A stretch of DNA of 64,000 nt. Source: Nocardiopsis kunsanensis DSM 44524. GTDB taxonomy: Bacteria > Actinomycetota > Actinomycetes > Streptosporangiales > Streptosporangiaceae. The stretch covers positions 1-64,000 of the forward strand of contig NZ_ANAY01000021.1 in assembly GCF_000340965.1 (NCBI RefSeq). The letters are read 5' to 3'. Positions 26,839 to 35,894 of this stretch are shown here, piece after piece. The stretch's first letter is position 1. Every line of letters begins with the position of its first letter. A program made the translations under genes and the position numbers. The notes under the pieces are model-generated. The model saw only the letters and a program-made list of their open reading frames with translations, searched no databases and was not told where the DNA came from.

Positions 26839-27642
26839 ATGACCGCTACCGGATCCGACCGCATCTCTGCCCCGACGATACGCGACGATCCGTCGCTCGC
26901 GACCGTCGTCGCCGTGGAGTGGGAGAAGCTCCGACGGGGTTTCTGCCTCTGGCTCTCCCTCGCCCTGCCGTTCGTACTGATCCTGCCCCTGGGGCTGATC
27001 GCCGCCTTCTCACCCGAGGGACAGGCCGGTGACGTGTGGGGCATCTGGTTCAGCGTCACCCTGCTTTTCTGGGGGATGTTCCTGCCGATGGGCGCGGCAC
27101 TGTACGCAGCCATGTCGGTACGCGCCGACCTGGACTCCCGGCAGGTGGTATACGCCTACGCCTTCCCCCGCCACCGACTGCTCATCGGCAGGTTCCTGGC
27201 CCTATTGCTGCAGTGGGCGGTGAGCGCACTGCTGCTCACCGTACTGCTGGCGACGGTCGGTGCCCTGCTCATCGGCCCGGAGGCGGCCTTGCCCGTACCT
27301 GCAGGGGTTCTGGTGCCCTGGCTCGGAGCCGCGGCGACGCTCGCGCTGTGCCTCATGATGGCCGAGCGCTGGGGCACGGGGCCCACCGCTGTGGTCGGGG
27401 TCCTCGGGATGCTGCTGGGCGGGATCATCGCAGACACCTCCGCGTGGTGGTTCGTTCCCATGGTCTGGCCCATGCGCGCTGTGGTTCCGCTGGCCGGTAT
27501 CGAGGCCAACGGGGTTCCTCTGGAACCCGGCGACCCGCTCTTCTCGACGGCACCTCTACCCGTGGTCGTCGTCCTGTCCTTCACCCTGTCGATCGTTCTG
27601 CTCGCCGCAGGGGCCCGTCACGTCAACCGCAAGGAGCTCTGA
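26839..27642 (+). CDS. lantibiotic-immunity type ABC permease (LanG-like)
   Basis: 267 residues from the ATG at 26839, with GAGGAA upstream. It has six membrane segments and ends RHVNRKEL, like the preceding permease's YVDRREI. It begins a coupled pair with the ATPase: its stop is immediately followed by the next ATG. The homologous pair plus one ATPase should give a heteromeric immunity transporter. The assignment of LanE versus LanG to either permease is arbitrary. Confidence 0.82.
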   Translation: MTATGSDRISAPTIRDDPSLATVVAVEWEKLRRGFCLWLSLALPFVLILPLGLIAAFSPEGQAGDVWGIWFSVTLLFWGMFLPMGAALYAAMSVRADLDSRQVVYAYAFPRHRLLIGRFLALLLQWAVSALLLTVLLATVGALLIGPEAALPVPAGVLVPWLGAAATLALCLMMAERWGTGPTAVVGVLGMLLGGIIADTSAWWFVPMVWPMRAVVPLAGIEANGVPLEPGDPLFSTAPLPVVVVLSFTLSIVLLAAGARHVNRKEL

Positions 27643-28359
27643 ATGCCGTCGGCACTGCGCGTCAACGCGCTCACCAAACACTTCGGTTCCCACGCTGCGC
27701 TGCAGGGGGTGGACCTCGACGTCGCCGAGGGCGAGGTCTACGGGCTGTTGGGACCCAACGGGGCGGGCAAGACCACTCTGATGAAAGCAGTGGCCGGCCT
27801 GCTGCAACCGGATTCGGGGACGCTGGAAGTGGCGGGCCGCCCTTTCACCCGTGACTCCCTGCGGGGGATCGGCGCGCTCGTCAACGGCCCGGGGTTGTGG
27901 TCGCGGATGAACGCCCGGCAGCACATACGAGCGCACGCCAAGCTGCGCGGGGTCGACCCCGACGACGCGGTGGCCCGTCTGCTGCCGCTGGTCGGCATGG
28001 ATCAGATCGCCGACCGCCGGGTGTCGGCCTATTCGCTGGGCATGCGCTGGCGGCTCGGCATCGCCATCGCCATGGTCGGCTCCCCCCGTCTGCTCGTGCT
28101 CGACGAACCGACCAACGGCCTGGATCCCATCGGTATGCGTGAGATGCGTGCACTGATGCGCCGGGTGGCCGAGACGGGTGCGACCGTGTTCGTCTCCAGC
28201 CACCAACTCGACCAGATCGCCCGCACGTGCGACCGGGTGGGCGTGCTCGTGCACGGCCGGAACTGCTACGAGGGCCCCCTGTCCGGCCTCGCACGCGACG
28301 GCGACCTGGAGGAGGGCTTCTTCGCGCTGGTGGAGCAGACCTCCAGCGGGGTCCGCTGA
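27643..28359 (+). CDS. lantibiotic-immunity type ABC ATPase (LanF-like)
   Basis: 238 residues starting directly after the permease stop. Walker A is GLLGPNGAGKTTLMKAVAGL (about residues 36-55). The Q-loop region GIGALVNGPGLWSRMNARQ lacks the usual Gln: immunity ATPases of the LanF/MutF/BcrA family carry an E-loop in place of the Q-loop, but no clear Glu is seen here. The signature is AYSLGMRWRLGIAIAM, Walker B is LLVLDEPTNGLDPIG, and the switch His lies in SSHQLDQIA. Size and neighbours fit LanF. It ends the rightward run and is convergent with the lanthipeptide biosynthesis remnants. Confidence 0.88.
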   Translation: MPSALRVNALTKHFGSHAALQGVDLDVAEGEVYGLLGPNGAGKTTLMKAVAGLLQPDSGTLEVAGRPFTRDSLRGIGALVNGPGLWSRMNARQHIRAHAKLRGVDPDDAVARLLPLVGMDQIADRRVSAYSLGMRWRLGIAIAMVGSPRLLVLDEPTNGLDPIGMREMRALMRRVAETGATVFVSSHQLDQIARTCDRVGVLVHGRNCYEGPLSGLARDGDLEEGFFALVEQTSSGVR

Positions 28360-28381
28360 ACGGGCCCGGCCGACCATGACG

Positions 28382-28439
28382 CGGCCCCCGCGCGATCCGG
28401 TGCTTCGCCTTGCGAGTACTGGATCCCCGCGGGGGCCGT
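28382..28439. terminator. bidirectional terminator between converging units
   Basis: Outer arms CGGCCCCCGCG/CGCGGGGGCCG with an inner GATCC/GGATC stem. It separates the rightward LanF-like gene from the leftward lan remnants. Confidence 0.65.
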
Positions 28440-28450
28440 GCTCTTGCGCC

Positions 28451-28998
28451 TCAGCTCGGGGACAGAAGCTGCGAGACCGCCAGGTCCCGGTAGAGCTCGT
28501 CACCCGCGACGAGCTCCTCGTGCGTTCCCACAGCGCGCACCCGGCCGGTGTCCATCACCACGATCCGGTCCGCGTTGGTCACCGTCGACAGCCGGTGCGC
28601 GACCACCATGACCCCCGCATCCCGTGCTGCGTCCTGCACGACCTCCTTCAACGCGGCCTCGTTGGCCGCATCCAGTTGCGAAGTGGCCTCGTCCAGCAGC
28701 AGCAATCGCGGTTTGCGCAAGAGCGTTCGGGCGATGGCGATTCTCTGCTGCTCGCCCCCGGACAGCGTGGTGCCGCGGTAACCCACACTGCTGTCCAGGA
28801 CGTCGGGCATGCGTGCGACCAGTTCGGTGAGCCTGGACCGCGCGACCACCTCCAAGAGCTCCTCCTCGGCAGGTACCGCTCCCAGCGTTCCGGTTCGAAC
28901 CACGCCATGTTGCCCTCGAGCCAGGCCAGTGCGGCGTCGACGTCCAGGCGGCGGGCTTCGGCCGTGCGGATCCCCCCGCCGCCGGCGGTCGCACTCAT
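28451..28998 (-). pseudogene. truncated LanT-like ABC exporter
   Basis: Only the C-terminal half of an exporter nucleotide-binding domain remains, about 155 residues. It runs from [20 protein letters not shown] through the signature [16 protein letters not shown], Walker [17 protein letters not shown], switch [13 protein letters not shown] and the terminal [13 protein letters not shown]. Walker A and all membrane helices are missing. A coupled start at 28998 (ATGA overlap with lanD) opens a different frame, [19 protein letters not shown]..., that runs about 35 codons and then meets the ABC segment out of frame near 28885. This looks like a deletion that fused an unrelated N-terminus to the tail of an exporter gene. 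It cannot make a working transporter. Confidence 0.85.
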
Positions 28999-29576
28999 CC
29001 CTGTTCCCGCCCGTCCGAGGAAGGTGCCAAGTGGCGGAGCAATTCATCGGGGGTGGGCGGCGCCAAGCCCGGCACGAGCGCTTTGGCGGCAACCTCGTAA
29101 GCGGTGCAGTCCCGCGGTTCGAGGACTGCGTTGCCGTCCTCGCGCAGTTGGGCCGCGTTGCGCTGCACCGAGGGCTTGCGCCACATCACCGGGTTCATGG
29201 CCGGAACGAAGTCCACCGGCTGCTCGGAGGCCAGCAGAACCGACGTGAGCAGGCTCGGGGCGAGGCCTTGAGCGGCACAGCCGAGTACGTGAGCAGTGCA
29301 GGGCAGAACCACCACACGATCGGCCCAACGCCCCAGAGCGACGTGCCCGGGCCCGTGCTCCACGTCGGTGTAGACCCCGTCGCACAAGGCACGCATACTC
29401 TGTTCCGCCACCAGCCCTTCCGCCGTCCGGGTCAGGACTGCGGCGATCCGCTGGACCCCCGCAGTCCGGAAGGCGTACAGGTAGGACGGCAGCGTGACCG
29501 CTGCGATCGAACCGCTCACCCCGACCAACATCCGTTGCGGAAGCAGGCCCGGACCGTTCTCAGTTGCGTTGGTCAT
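28995..29576 (-). CDS. lanD: LanD-type flavoprotein (cysteine decarboxylase family)
   Basis: 193 residues of the homo-oligomeric flavin-containing Cys decarboxylase family. [20 protein letters not shown] (residues 17-36) binds [23 protein letters not shown] (about 78-97) carries the family His, and [16 protein letters not shown] (about 125-140) is the PxMN substrate-clamp motif. In lanthipeptide pathways it oxidatively decarboxylates the C-terminal Cys to make an aminovinyl-cysteine ring. The gene follows lanC by 26 bp, and its stop overlaps the next start. It appears intact although lanB and the exporter are broken. A CoaBC-like housekeeping role is unlikely from size and context. Confidence 0.88.
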   Translation of the reverse strand: MTNATENGPGLLPQRMLVGVSGSIAAVTLPSYLYAFRTAGVQRIAAVLTRTAEGLVAEQSMRALCDGVYTDVEHGPGHVALGRWADRVVVLPCTAHVLGCAAQGLAPSLLTSVLLASEQPVDFVPAMNPVMWRKPSVQRNAAQLREDGNAVLEPRDCTAYEVAAKALVPGLAPPTPDELLRHLAPSSDGREQG

Positions 29577-29602
29577 TCATCACGCTTTCTCGTCGGATGG
29601 TT

Positions 29603-31009
29603 TCAGCTCAGCGCCAGACAGCGGTCCCACACGGGGTCCCCGTCGCCGCCGACCGCGTCCGCAGCCGGAAGAAGGGCGCACGCCACCCCGGCTGCCCCTT
29701 CCAGGACCCCGGCGACGTCCAGCCGATGGTGCGCGGGCGCGGCCTTGCGCCAGCCCTGAGCGGAGTCGGGGACCAAATGCGCGAACAGGAACGGGGCCCG
29801 CTCGTCCGCGTGCTGGACCACCCGTTCGGCGAGCGCGTCGGCGCTCCTCCGGAGCTCCTCGTCCCCCGACTCCCGGCCGATCCTCCACAACACCTGGCCG
29901 AACCCTGCGAGCCCGTGGCAGACCGTCGGTCCGTCCAGGCGCCACTGCGAGGGGTCCCGGCGCAGACCTGAACGCAAGGGCTCCACCGCCTCGTGGCGCC
30001 AGGACGCGACCCCGAAGGCCCGGCCGGCCGCGTACAGGGCGCTCGCGATCCCGGGCGCCCCGTAACACCAAGCGGTCCGCGTCACCCCCGCGTGGTGCCG
30101 TTGTTCGGCCACTTCCTCAGCGAGGGGCACTCTGCAGGGCCAATAGCTCCCGGCCGCGTCCTCCAACCGCCAGGAGAGCAACCACTCGGCGATACGGTGC
30201 GCCGCTTCGCGCTGCCCTGCGACCCGGTGTCCCCGCCCCTCCGCAGCGGAGAGAAGCGCGAGGGGGCCTGCGATGCCGTGGGCCAGACCGAGGTTGAAAT
30301 CGCCGTCGGGGTAGGACCTGCGGTCCTGCTCCATCGCCTGGAGCTCGTTCGGTACCCACCATCCGGGCACTTCCCGGTCGTGGGCGAGGACTGGCCGGGT
30401 GAGCGTGACGAGGTGCTGCAGGGTCGCCGCCACCGCCTCGGCAGCGTCCGGTTCGTCCCTGTCGGGGGCCTCGGCCGCGTCCAGGAGGATGCGTCCGGTC
30501 CCCGACAGGCCCTTGATCACGTCGTAGGCGTCCGCGTCCACACCGGGCTTTCCCGCCTCCCGGCGCGAGGCGGCCCGTCGGATGCGCCGGCCCTGGTCCT
30601 CGCAAAGCCACGCCACCAGCTTGCGGCGCAGCGTTCGGTAGCGACCGGGAACGCGCTGGTTGCAAGCCTGGACGGCTGCGAGCACCGATGCCGGCCCCGT
30701 GAACAACCCTCCGCTCGGCGAGGACGGCAGTGCCTCGGTGGCCGCGCGTATGTGCGCATGCGCCGCCCATGCCCACCGCTCGTCGTGCGCCGAGAGCTCG
30801 GCGTGGAGCAGGGCCACACCGGGGTGGCCGTGGGAGAGAGTGGTCGGCGCCCACACGGACGCGCCGAACAGCGGTTCGATGTTGTCCTCGCGCCCGGCGA
30901 TCCGTGCCGTGCGTTCCGGATCAGCCAATCGTTCGGCCACCTGCTCGACAATGCCCAGTGCGCGCTCACGGGTGAGCGTACGGTCCTCGGCGGTTCCAGG
31001 TGCGTTCAC
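29603..31009 (-). CDS. lanC: LanC-type lanthionine cyclase
   Basis: 468 residues from a GTG at 31009 that overlaps the lanB stop (GTGA) and has GGAGG upstream. The alpha-toroid repeats carry the zinc site: WCYGAPGIASALYAAG (first Cys) and TVCHGLAGFGQVLWRIG (Cys-His), with LGLAHGIAGPLALLSA earlier. All three zinc ligands of known LanC enzymes are present. It would add cysteine thiols to dehydrated Ser/Thr to form lanthionine rings. Because the dehydratase next to it is deleted, it probably has no substrate in this locus now, unless a dehydratase acts in trans. Confidence 0.92.
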   Translation of the reverse strand: MNAPGTAEDRTLTRERALGIVEQVAERLADPERTARIAGREDNIEPLFGASVWAPTTLSHGHPGVALLHAELSAHDERWAWAAHAHIRAATEALPSSPSGGLFTGPASVLAAVQACNQRVPGRYRTLRRKLVAWLCEDQGRRIRRAASRREAGKPGVDADAYDVIKGLSGTGRILLDAAEAPDRDEPDAAEAVAATLQHLVTLTRPVLAHDREVPGWWVPNELQAMEQDRRSYPDGDFNLGLAHGIAGPLALLSAAEGRGHRVAGQREAAHRIAEWLLSWRLEDAAGSYWPCRVPLAEEVAEQRHHAGVTRTAWCYGAPGIASALYAAGRAFGVASWRHEAVEPLRSGLRRDPSQWRLDGPTVCHGLAGFGQVLWRIGRESGDEELRRSADALAERVVQHADERAPFLFAHLVPDSAQGWRKAAPAHHRLDVAGVLEGAAGVACALLPAADAVGGDGDPVWDRCLALS

Positions 31010-32342
31010 GAGGTGTGCCTCCTCCTGTTTCGGTGGTCGTTCACCGCGGCGCGGACCGTGCCCAACAGGTCGCGCTCGCGGTCCGATCCGCCTCCGAACA
31101 ACCGGTTGCACGTCATGTGCATCACGCTTCCGACCACCCTCGGAACCGGGGACACCGGGTTTTTCTGGTCACGGAGCAGGGCTCCGTACTCGGCCACTCT
31201 GCTGTCCCGGTCGGCGAATGCGTCGAGGAGCGCCTCTCCGCAGGGGGCCAGTCATAACCGGACGGCGCCCCGAGACCGCGGTTCTCATCGAGCGGTTCCA
31301 GGACCGGAACCAACCGGTCCACGCCGTACTGCTCGGTGAACCTCCGGTGGTATCCGCGCAGCGCACGCATGCCCAGGCGCGGTGACGACAGGCGCCAGAA
31401 GAGTTCGGCCATGTGTTCGACCTCGCTCCGGACCTGCTCGGGCATCCTGATCGTCGCGTCCAGATGGGCGTCGACGTGCACCGGTGTGCGCACCGGATGG
31501 ACGGCCTCGATCCGGGAACTCAGCCTGCGGAGTTCCTCGACCCCCTTGCCGACGGGAAGAGCGTCGTACTCGTGCCGGGAGCGGTCGATCGCGACCAGTT
31601 CATCGCGCAGGTGCGCGCTCTCGGCACTGACCCCGGTTCGAGGCAGCGTCGACAGTACGTGGTCCAAGGGATCGGTCCCGTCCAGCGGAGGTCTCAGCGA
31701 GGTGATCAGGAACTCCTGTGCCACGAGAGCTGTCAACATGCTCTCGCACTTGTCGGGGCCGACGACGAACTCCTCTGCCAGCGCCGCCGAGACCGCGGAG
31801 AAGAGCACGGGACCGGCCGCGAGCTCGAGCACACGCCGGACCGGGTCCGTGGCCTGGATCGACGCCTCGGCAAACGCGGTCGAGTCGCTCAGCATGCCTT
31901 TGGACGAAGGCGCCGCCAGGACGATCCGGCCACCTCGTTCCATGAGCGCCTGGTGGGCCTGAACGGACAGGCCGCGCAGGACACTGGGGTCGCTTTCGAG
32001 GTCGCGCACGACCGCCTTAAGCCACTCCATGTCCGGCCGGGTCCGGGTTCGGTGCGCGTCACTGAAGGAGGACTCGACCTTACTTCCGAAACGGCCCACG
32101 CAGACCCCCGCGAACAGGCCGAAAGGGGTGGAGCGGGTACGCATACGAACGTCGTAGCGCTGCACGGAGACCACGGCCTTGCGAAGCCGCTTGTCGCTCA
32201 GTTCCTCCTCCCGCCCCTGCTCCACCAGGTCCAGGACCGTGGTGAGGCTGGATGAGGCCAGGGTGACTGCTTCGACCAGGTGGGGGTTTTTCACGGCAGC
32301 ACGTAGCAGCGCCAGGCCGGCCTCACGGTCGCGCGGATACAC
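31006..32342 (-). pseudogene. lanB: lantibiotic dehydratase (lanB) with large internal deletion
   Basis: The first frame (32342 down to about 31250) gives some 365 residues of the N-terminal LanB domain, including QRYDVRMRTRSTPFGLFAGV and LRGYHRRFTEQYGVDRLVPV. At about 31229-31250 the homology jumps to a second frame, EALLDAFADRDSRVAEYGAL then VVGSVMHMTCNRLFGGGSDR, which is the extreme C-terminus of the elimination domain. It ends exactly at the GTGA overlap with lanC. About 500-600 residues typical of a 1000-residue LanB are missing, and the reading frame is shifted. The N-terminus is probably also short by a few dozen residues: homology starts 50 bp from the serA terminator. The enzyme must be inactive. 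Confidence 0.9.
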
Positions 32343-32392
32343 ACGAACACCTGGCCACTTCGGACACCTTCGTTCGGGTCGCGCCCTACACG

Positions 32393-32439
32393 ACGGAGGA
32401 CCGCCCCGCCGGTACTGATCCGGCGGGGCGGTCCTCCGT
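32393..32439. terminator. 20-bp perfect hairpin after serA
   Basis: Arms 32393-32412 and 32420-32439 are perfectly complementary (begin ACGGAGGACCGCC) with a 7-base loop. It starts 17 bp past the serA stop and also shields the lan remnant from serA transcription. Confidence 0.85.
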
Positions 32440-32455
32440 TCGCGTGAGGGCGCCT

Positions 32456-34045
32456 TTAGTCCTCCAGGTCGATCTGCCGCGTGATGTCGGCCTCGATCGT
32501 CTCGGAGATCGAGGTCAGGATGTCGTCGGGGACCACGGTGTCGACGGTCAGGGCGATGAGCGCCTTGCCGCCCTCCTTGTCCCGGATCACCTGCATCCCG
32601 GCGATGTTGACACCGGTGTCGCCCAGCACAGCACCGACACGGCCGACGATGCCGGGGCGGTCCTCGTAGGACAGGAACACCATGTGCTCGGCGAGGCCGA
32701 TCTCCATCGTGTAGTTGTTGACCTCCACCAGCTTCTCGAACTGGCGCGGGCCCGTCAGGGTGCCCGAGACCGAGACCCGGGTGCCGTCGGCGAGCACGCC
32801 GCGCACGGAGATGAGGTTGCGCCAGTCGCTGGAGCCCTCACCGGTGATGAGGTTGACCTCGACCCCGCGCTCCTTGGCCAGCAGCGGGGCGTTGACGAAG
32901 GTGACGGTGTCCTCGACCACGTCGGTGAACACACCCTTGAGCGCGGCCAGCTCCAGCACCTTCACGTCGTGCTCGGCTATCTCACCGTGCACCTCGACAT
33001 CGATGCGGGTGGCCAGCGTGCCGGCCAGGGAGGTGAAGACCCGGCCGAGCTTCTCGGTCAGCGGCAGCCCCGGCTTGACCTCCTCGGCCACGCCGGTGCC
33101 CTGGACGTTGACGGCGTCGGGCACGAACTCGCCGGACAGGGCCAGCTTCACCGAGCGCGCCACCTGCGTTCCGGCCTTCTCCTGGGCCTCGGAGGTGCTG
33201 GCGCCCAGGTGCGGTGCCACGACCACGTTCTCGAACTCGAACAGCGGACTGTCGGTGGTCGGCTCGGTGGTGAACACGTCGATGCCGGCGCCGGCGACAC
33301 GGCCGGCCTTGAGCGCCCGGTACAGGGCGTCCTCGTCGAGGATGCCGCCGCGGGCGGCGTTGATGACCCGCACCGAGGGCTTGACCTTCTCGAAGGCCTC
33401 GTCACCGATCAGACCCAGGGTGTCCTTGTTCTTGGGCAGGTGGATGGTGATGAAGTCGGAACGCTGCAGCAGATCGTCCAGCGTGGTCATCTCCACACCG
33501 AGCTGGGCGGCGCGGGCCGGCTGCACGAACGGGTCGTAGGCGATGACCTTGGTCCCGAAGGCCTGCAGGCGCTGGGCGACGAGCGCACCGATGCGCCCCA
33601 GGCCCACGACACCCACGGTCTTCTCGTAGAGCTCCACACCGGTGTACTTGGAGCGCTTCCACTCACCGTTGACGAGCGCGTGGTGCGCGGGTGCGGTGTT
33701 GCGGGCGCTGGCAAGCATCAGGTTGATGGCCTGCTCGGCGGCGCTGATGATGTTGGAGGTCGGAGCGTTGACGACCAGCACACCGGCCTTGGTCGCGGCA
33801 TCGACATCGACGTTGTCCAGTCCCACACCGGCGCGGGCAACGACCTGCAGACGGTCGGCGGCGGCCACGACCTCGGCGTCGACCTGGGTGGCGCTACGCA
33901 CGACGAGCGCGTCGACGTCGGCGAGGGCGGGCAGGAGCTGGGACCGGTCGGAGCCGTCGACGTGACGCACCTCGAAGTCCTCTTCGAGGAGGGCGAGTCC
34001 GGCGGGGGAGAGCTTCTCCGCTACGAGTACGGCGGGTTTGGACAC
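32456..34045 (-). CDS. serA: D-3-phosphoglycerate dehydrogenase
   Basis: A 529-residue long-type SerA that oxidises 3-phosphoglycerate in serine synthesis. The NAD-binding fold contains VGVVGLGRIGALVAQRL (about residues 145-161). RSATQVDAEV, RAGVGLDNVD and the catalytic His region APHLGASTSEAQ are present. An allosteric substrate-binding domain (about 320-450) and a C-terminal ACT domain (VFLSYEDRPGIVGRVGAVLG, about 455-474) complete the long form, as in Mycobacterium. The GTG start follows AAAGGAAA. It lies downstream of ilvC with a terminator between, so it is probably a separate unit, as in other actinomycetes. Confidence 0.96.
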   Translation of the reverse strand: MSKPAVLVAEKLSPAGLALLEEDFEVRHVDGSDRSQLLPALADVDALVVRSATQVDAEVVAAADRLQVVARAGVGLDNVDVDAATKAGVLVVNAPTSNIISAAEQAINLMLASARNTAPAHHALVNGEWKRSKYTGVELYEKTVGVVGLGRIGALVAQRLQAFGTKVIAYDPFVQPARAAQLGVEMTTLDDLLQRSDFITIHLPKNKDTLGLIGDEAFEKVKPSVRVINAARGGILDEDALYRALKAGRVAGAGIDVFTTEPTTDSPLFEFENVVVAPHLGASTSEAQEKAGTQVARSVKLALSGEFVPDAVNVQGTGVAEEVKPGLPLTEKLGRVFTSLAGTLATRIDVEVHGEIAEHDVKVLELAALKGVFTDVVEDTVTFVNAPLLAKERGVEVNLITGEGSSDWRNLISVRGVLADGTRVSVSGTLTGPRQFEKLVEVNNYTMEIGLAEHMVFLSYEDRPGIVGRVGAVLGDTGVNIAGMQVIRDKEGGKALIALTVDTVVPDDILTSISETIEADITRQIDLED

Positions 34046-34206
34046 AACGTTTCCTTTTCGAGTGGTGCGACCCGACCGCGCAGGTAACGGCCCTGCCCTG
34101 ATCGGGTGTGACGGCCGCAGGGAAGTCTACTAGGGGGGTCGGAAAGGCTGAGGGGGGTTCCCCCCTGAAACCGGGTTCCACCCGCCTCACCTCAGCAGGA
34201 ACGCAA

Positions 34207-34243
34207 CAGCGCCGGGGCGGATCGGCGACCCGCCCCGGCGCTG
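34207..34243 (-). terminator. ilvBNC terminator
   Basis: 14-bp perfect arms CAGCGCCGGGGCGG and complement with a 9-base loop, 40 bp past the ilvC stop. It closes the ilvB-ilvN-ilvC operon before serA. Confidence 0.8.
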
Positions 34244-34282
34244 GGGAACCTGTACCGGGGGCCCTGCCCGCCGGTGGGGGGA

Positions 34283-35278
34283 TCAGGCCTTGAGCCAGCT
34301 CATGAGCGGACGCAGCTCGGCACCGACCGTCTCGATCTGCTCGTTCTGCTCGGCCTCACGGCGCTTGGTGAACGTGGGCTTGCCCGCGTCGAACTCCTCC
34401 ATGAGCTCCTTGGCGTAGGAGCCGTCCTGGATCTCGCCGAGGATCTTGCGCATCTCCTGGCGGGTCTGGTCGGTGATCAGGCGCGGACCACGGGTGTAGC
34501 CGCCGTACTCGGCGTTGTCCGAGATCGACCAGTTCATCTTGCTCAAGCCGCCCTCGTACATGAGGTCGACGATGAGCTTGACCTCGTGCAGGCACTCGAA
34601 GTAAGCGATCTCCGGCTGGTACCCCGCCTCGACGAGGGTCTCGAAACCGCCCTTGACGAGCTCCTCCATGCCGCCGCACAGCACGGTCTGCTCACCGAAC
34701 AGGTCGGTCTCGGTCTCCTCGGTGAACGTGGTCCGGATGGCGCCGGCCCTGGTACCGCCGATGCCCTTGGCCCAGGAGAGGGCCAGGTCCCAGGCCTGGC
34801 CGCTGGCGTCCTCCTCGACCGCGACGAGGCAGGGCACGCCACGGCCGGCCTCGAACTGGCGGCGGACCAGGTGGCCGGGGCCCTTGGGGGCGACCATGGC
34901 CACGTCGACGCCCTCGGGCGCCTTGACGAAGCCGTAGCGGACGCTGAAGCCGTGCGCGAAGAACAGGGCGTTGCCCGCCTCCAGGTTGGGGGCGATCTCT
35001 GCCGTGTAGAGGTCACGCTGGATGTGGTCGGGGACCAGGATCATGATGACGTCGGCCTCAGCGGTGGCCTCGGCCGGTGTCAGGACGCGCAGGCCCTCCT
35101 CCTCGACCTTGGCGCGGCTCTTGGAGCCCTCGGCCAGGCCGATACGGACGTCCACGCCCGAGTCCCGCAGCGACAGCGCGTGCGCGTGGCCCTGGCTGCC
35201 GTAGCCGATCACAGCGACCTTCTTGCCCTGGATGATCGCCAGGTCCGCGGCGTCGTCGTAGTACATCTGTGCTGCCAC
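34283..35278 (-). CDS. ilvC: ketol-acid reductoisomerase
   Basis: A 331-residue class I KARI. The Rossmann motif is [20 protein letters not shown] (residues 19-38), the metal-binding region is [20 protein letters not shown] (about 192-211), and [20 protein letters not shown] (about 220-239) is the conserved knotted helix. It isomerises and reduces acetolactate and acetohydroxybutyrate using Mg2+ and NADPH. It is the third gene of the operon, 73 bp after ilvN. Confidence 0.97.
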   Translation of the reverse strand: MAAQMYYDDAADLAIIQGKKVAVIGYGSQGHAHALSLRDSGVDVRIGLAEGSKSRAKVEEEGLRVLTPAEATAEADVIMILVPDHIQRDLYTAEIAPNLEAGNALFFAHGFSVRYGFVKAPEGVDVAMVAPKGPGHLVRRQFEAGRGVPCLVAVEEDASGQAWDLALSWAKGIGGTRAGAIRTTFTEETETDLFGEQTVLCGGMEELVKGGFETLVEAGYQPEIAYFECLHEVKLIVDLMYEGGLSKMNWSISDNAEYGGYTRGPRLITDQTRQEMRKILGEIQDGSYAKELMEEFDAGKPTFTKRREAEQNEQIETVGAELRPLMSWLKA

Positions 35279-35351
35279 TTGGGGTTACTCCTTGTTCTTG
35301 ACGTGTTTGTCGGGGACGCGAGGCTCGGGACCCCTGTTCGGGCCCCGTCGC

Positions 35352-35876
35352 TCAGGCGCTGCGGTCGACCGCTCTCAGGGACCGGTCGGTGATCGAGCGG
35401 GGGCCGCGTCCCAGGGCGACCAGCCCTGACTTGACCAACTCCCGGATCCCGAAGGGTTCCAGATTCTTGACCAGGGCATCGAGTTTCTCGGGGTCGCCGG
35501 TGGCCTCGATGACGACGACGTCCGGGCTGACGTCCACGACATGTGCGCGGAACAGCTCGGCCGTCTGCAGCACGTGGGTCCGGCTCGACGCGTCGGCCTT
35601 GACCTTGACGAGCAGGAGCTCGCGCTGGACCGACGCGGCGGTGTCCATCTCCACGATCTTGACGACGTTGACCAGCTTGTTGAGCTGTTTGGTCACCTGC
35701 TCCAAAGGGTGGAGGTCGCAGTTGACCGCGATCGTCATCCGGGACAGGCCCGGGTACTCGGTGGTACTCACGCTCAGCGAGTCGATGTTGAAACCGCGGC
35801 GTGAGAAGAGGGAGGAGGCACGAGCCAGGATACCCGGGGTGTCCTCCACCAGCACGGAAAGCGTGTGACTGCTCAT
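35352..35876 (-). CDS. ilvN: acetolactate synthase small (regulatory) subunit
   Basis: 174 residues. An N-terminal ACT domain (HTLSVLVEDTPGILARASSL, then NIDSLSVSTTEYPGLSRMTI) binds valine for feedback inhibition. A C-terminal half (about residues 80-165) contacts and activates IlvB. Its length is that of the usual actinobacterial IlvN. It lies 18 bp after ilvB. Confidence 0.96.
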   Translation of the reverse strand: MSSHTLSVLVEDTPGILARASSLFSRRGFNIDSLSVSTTEYPGLSRMTIAVNCDLHPLEQVTKQLNKLVNVVKIVEMDTAASVQRELLLVKVKADASSRTHVLQTAELFRAHVVDVSPDVVVIEATGDPEKLDALVKNLEPFGIRELVKSGLVALGRGPRSITDRSLRAVDRSA

Positions 35877-35894
35877 GGTGGTGCGGTGCTCCTC

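Noticed and set aside
32340-32420. Plus-strand reading DTFVRVAPYTTEDRP near the lanB start, which resembles a LanB N-terminus
   Set aside because: It is on the wrong strand, runs into the serA terminator hairpin and has no continuation.
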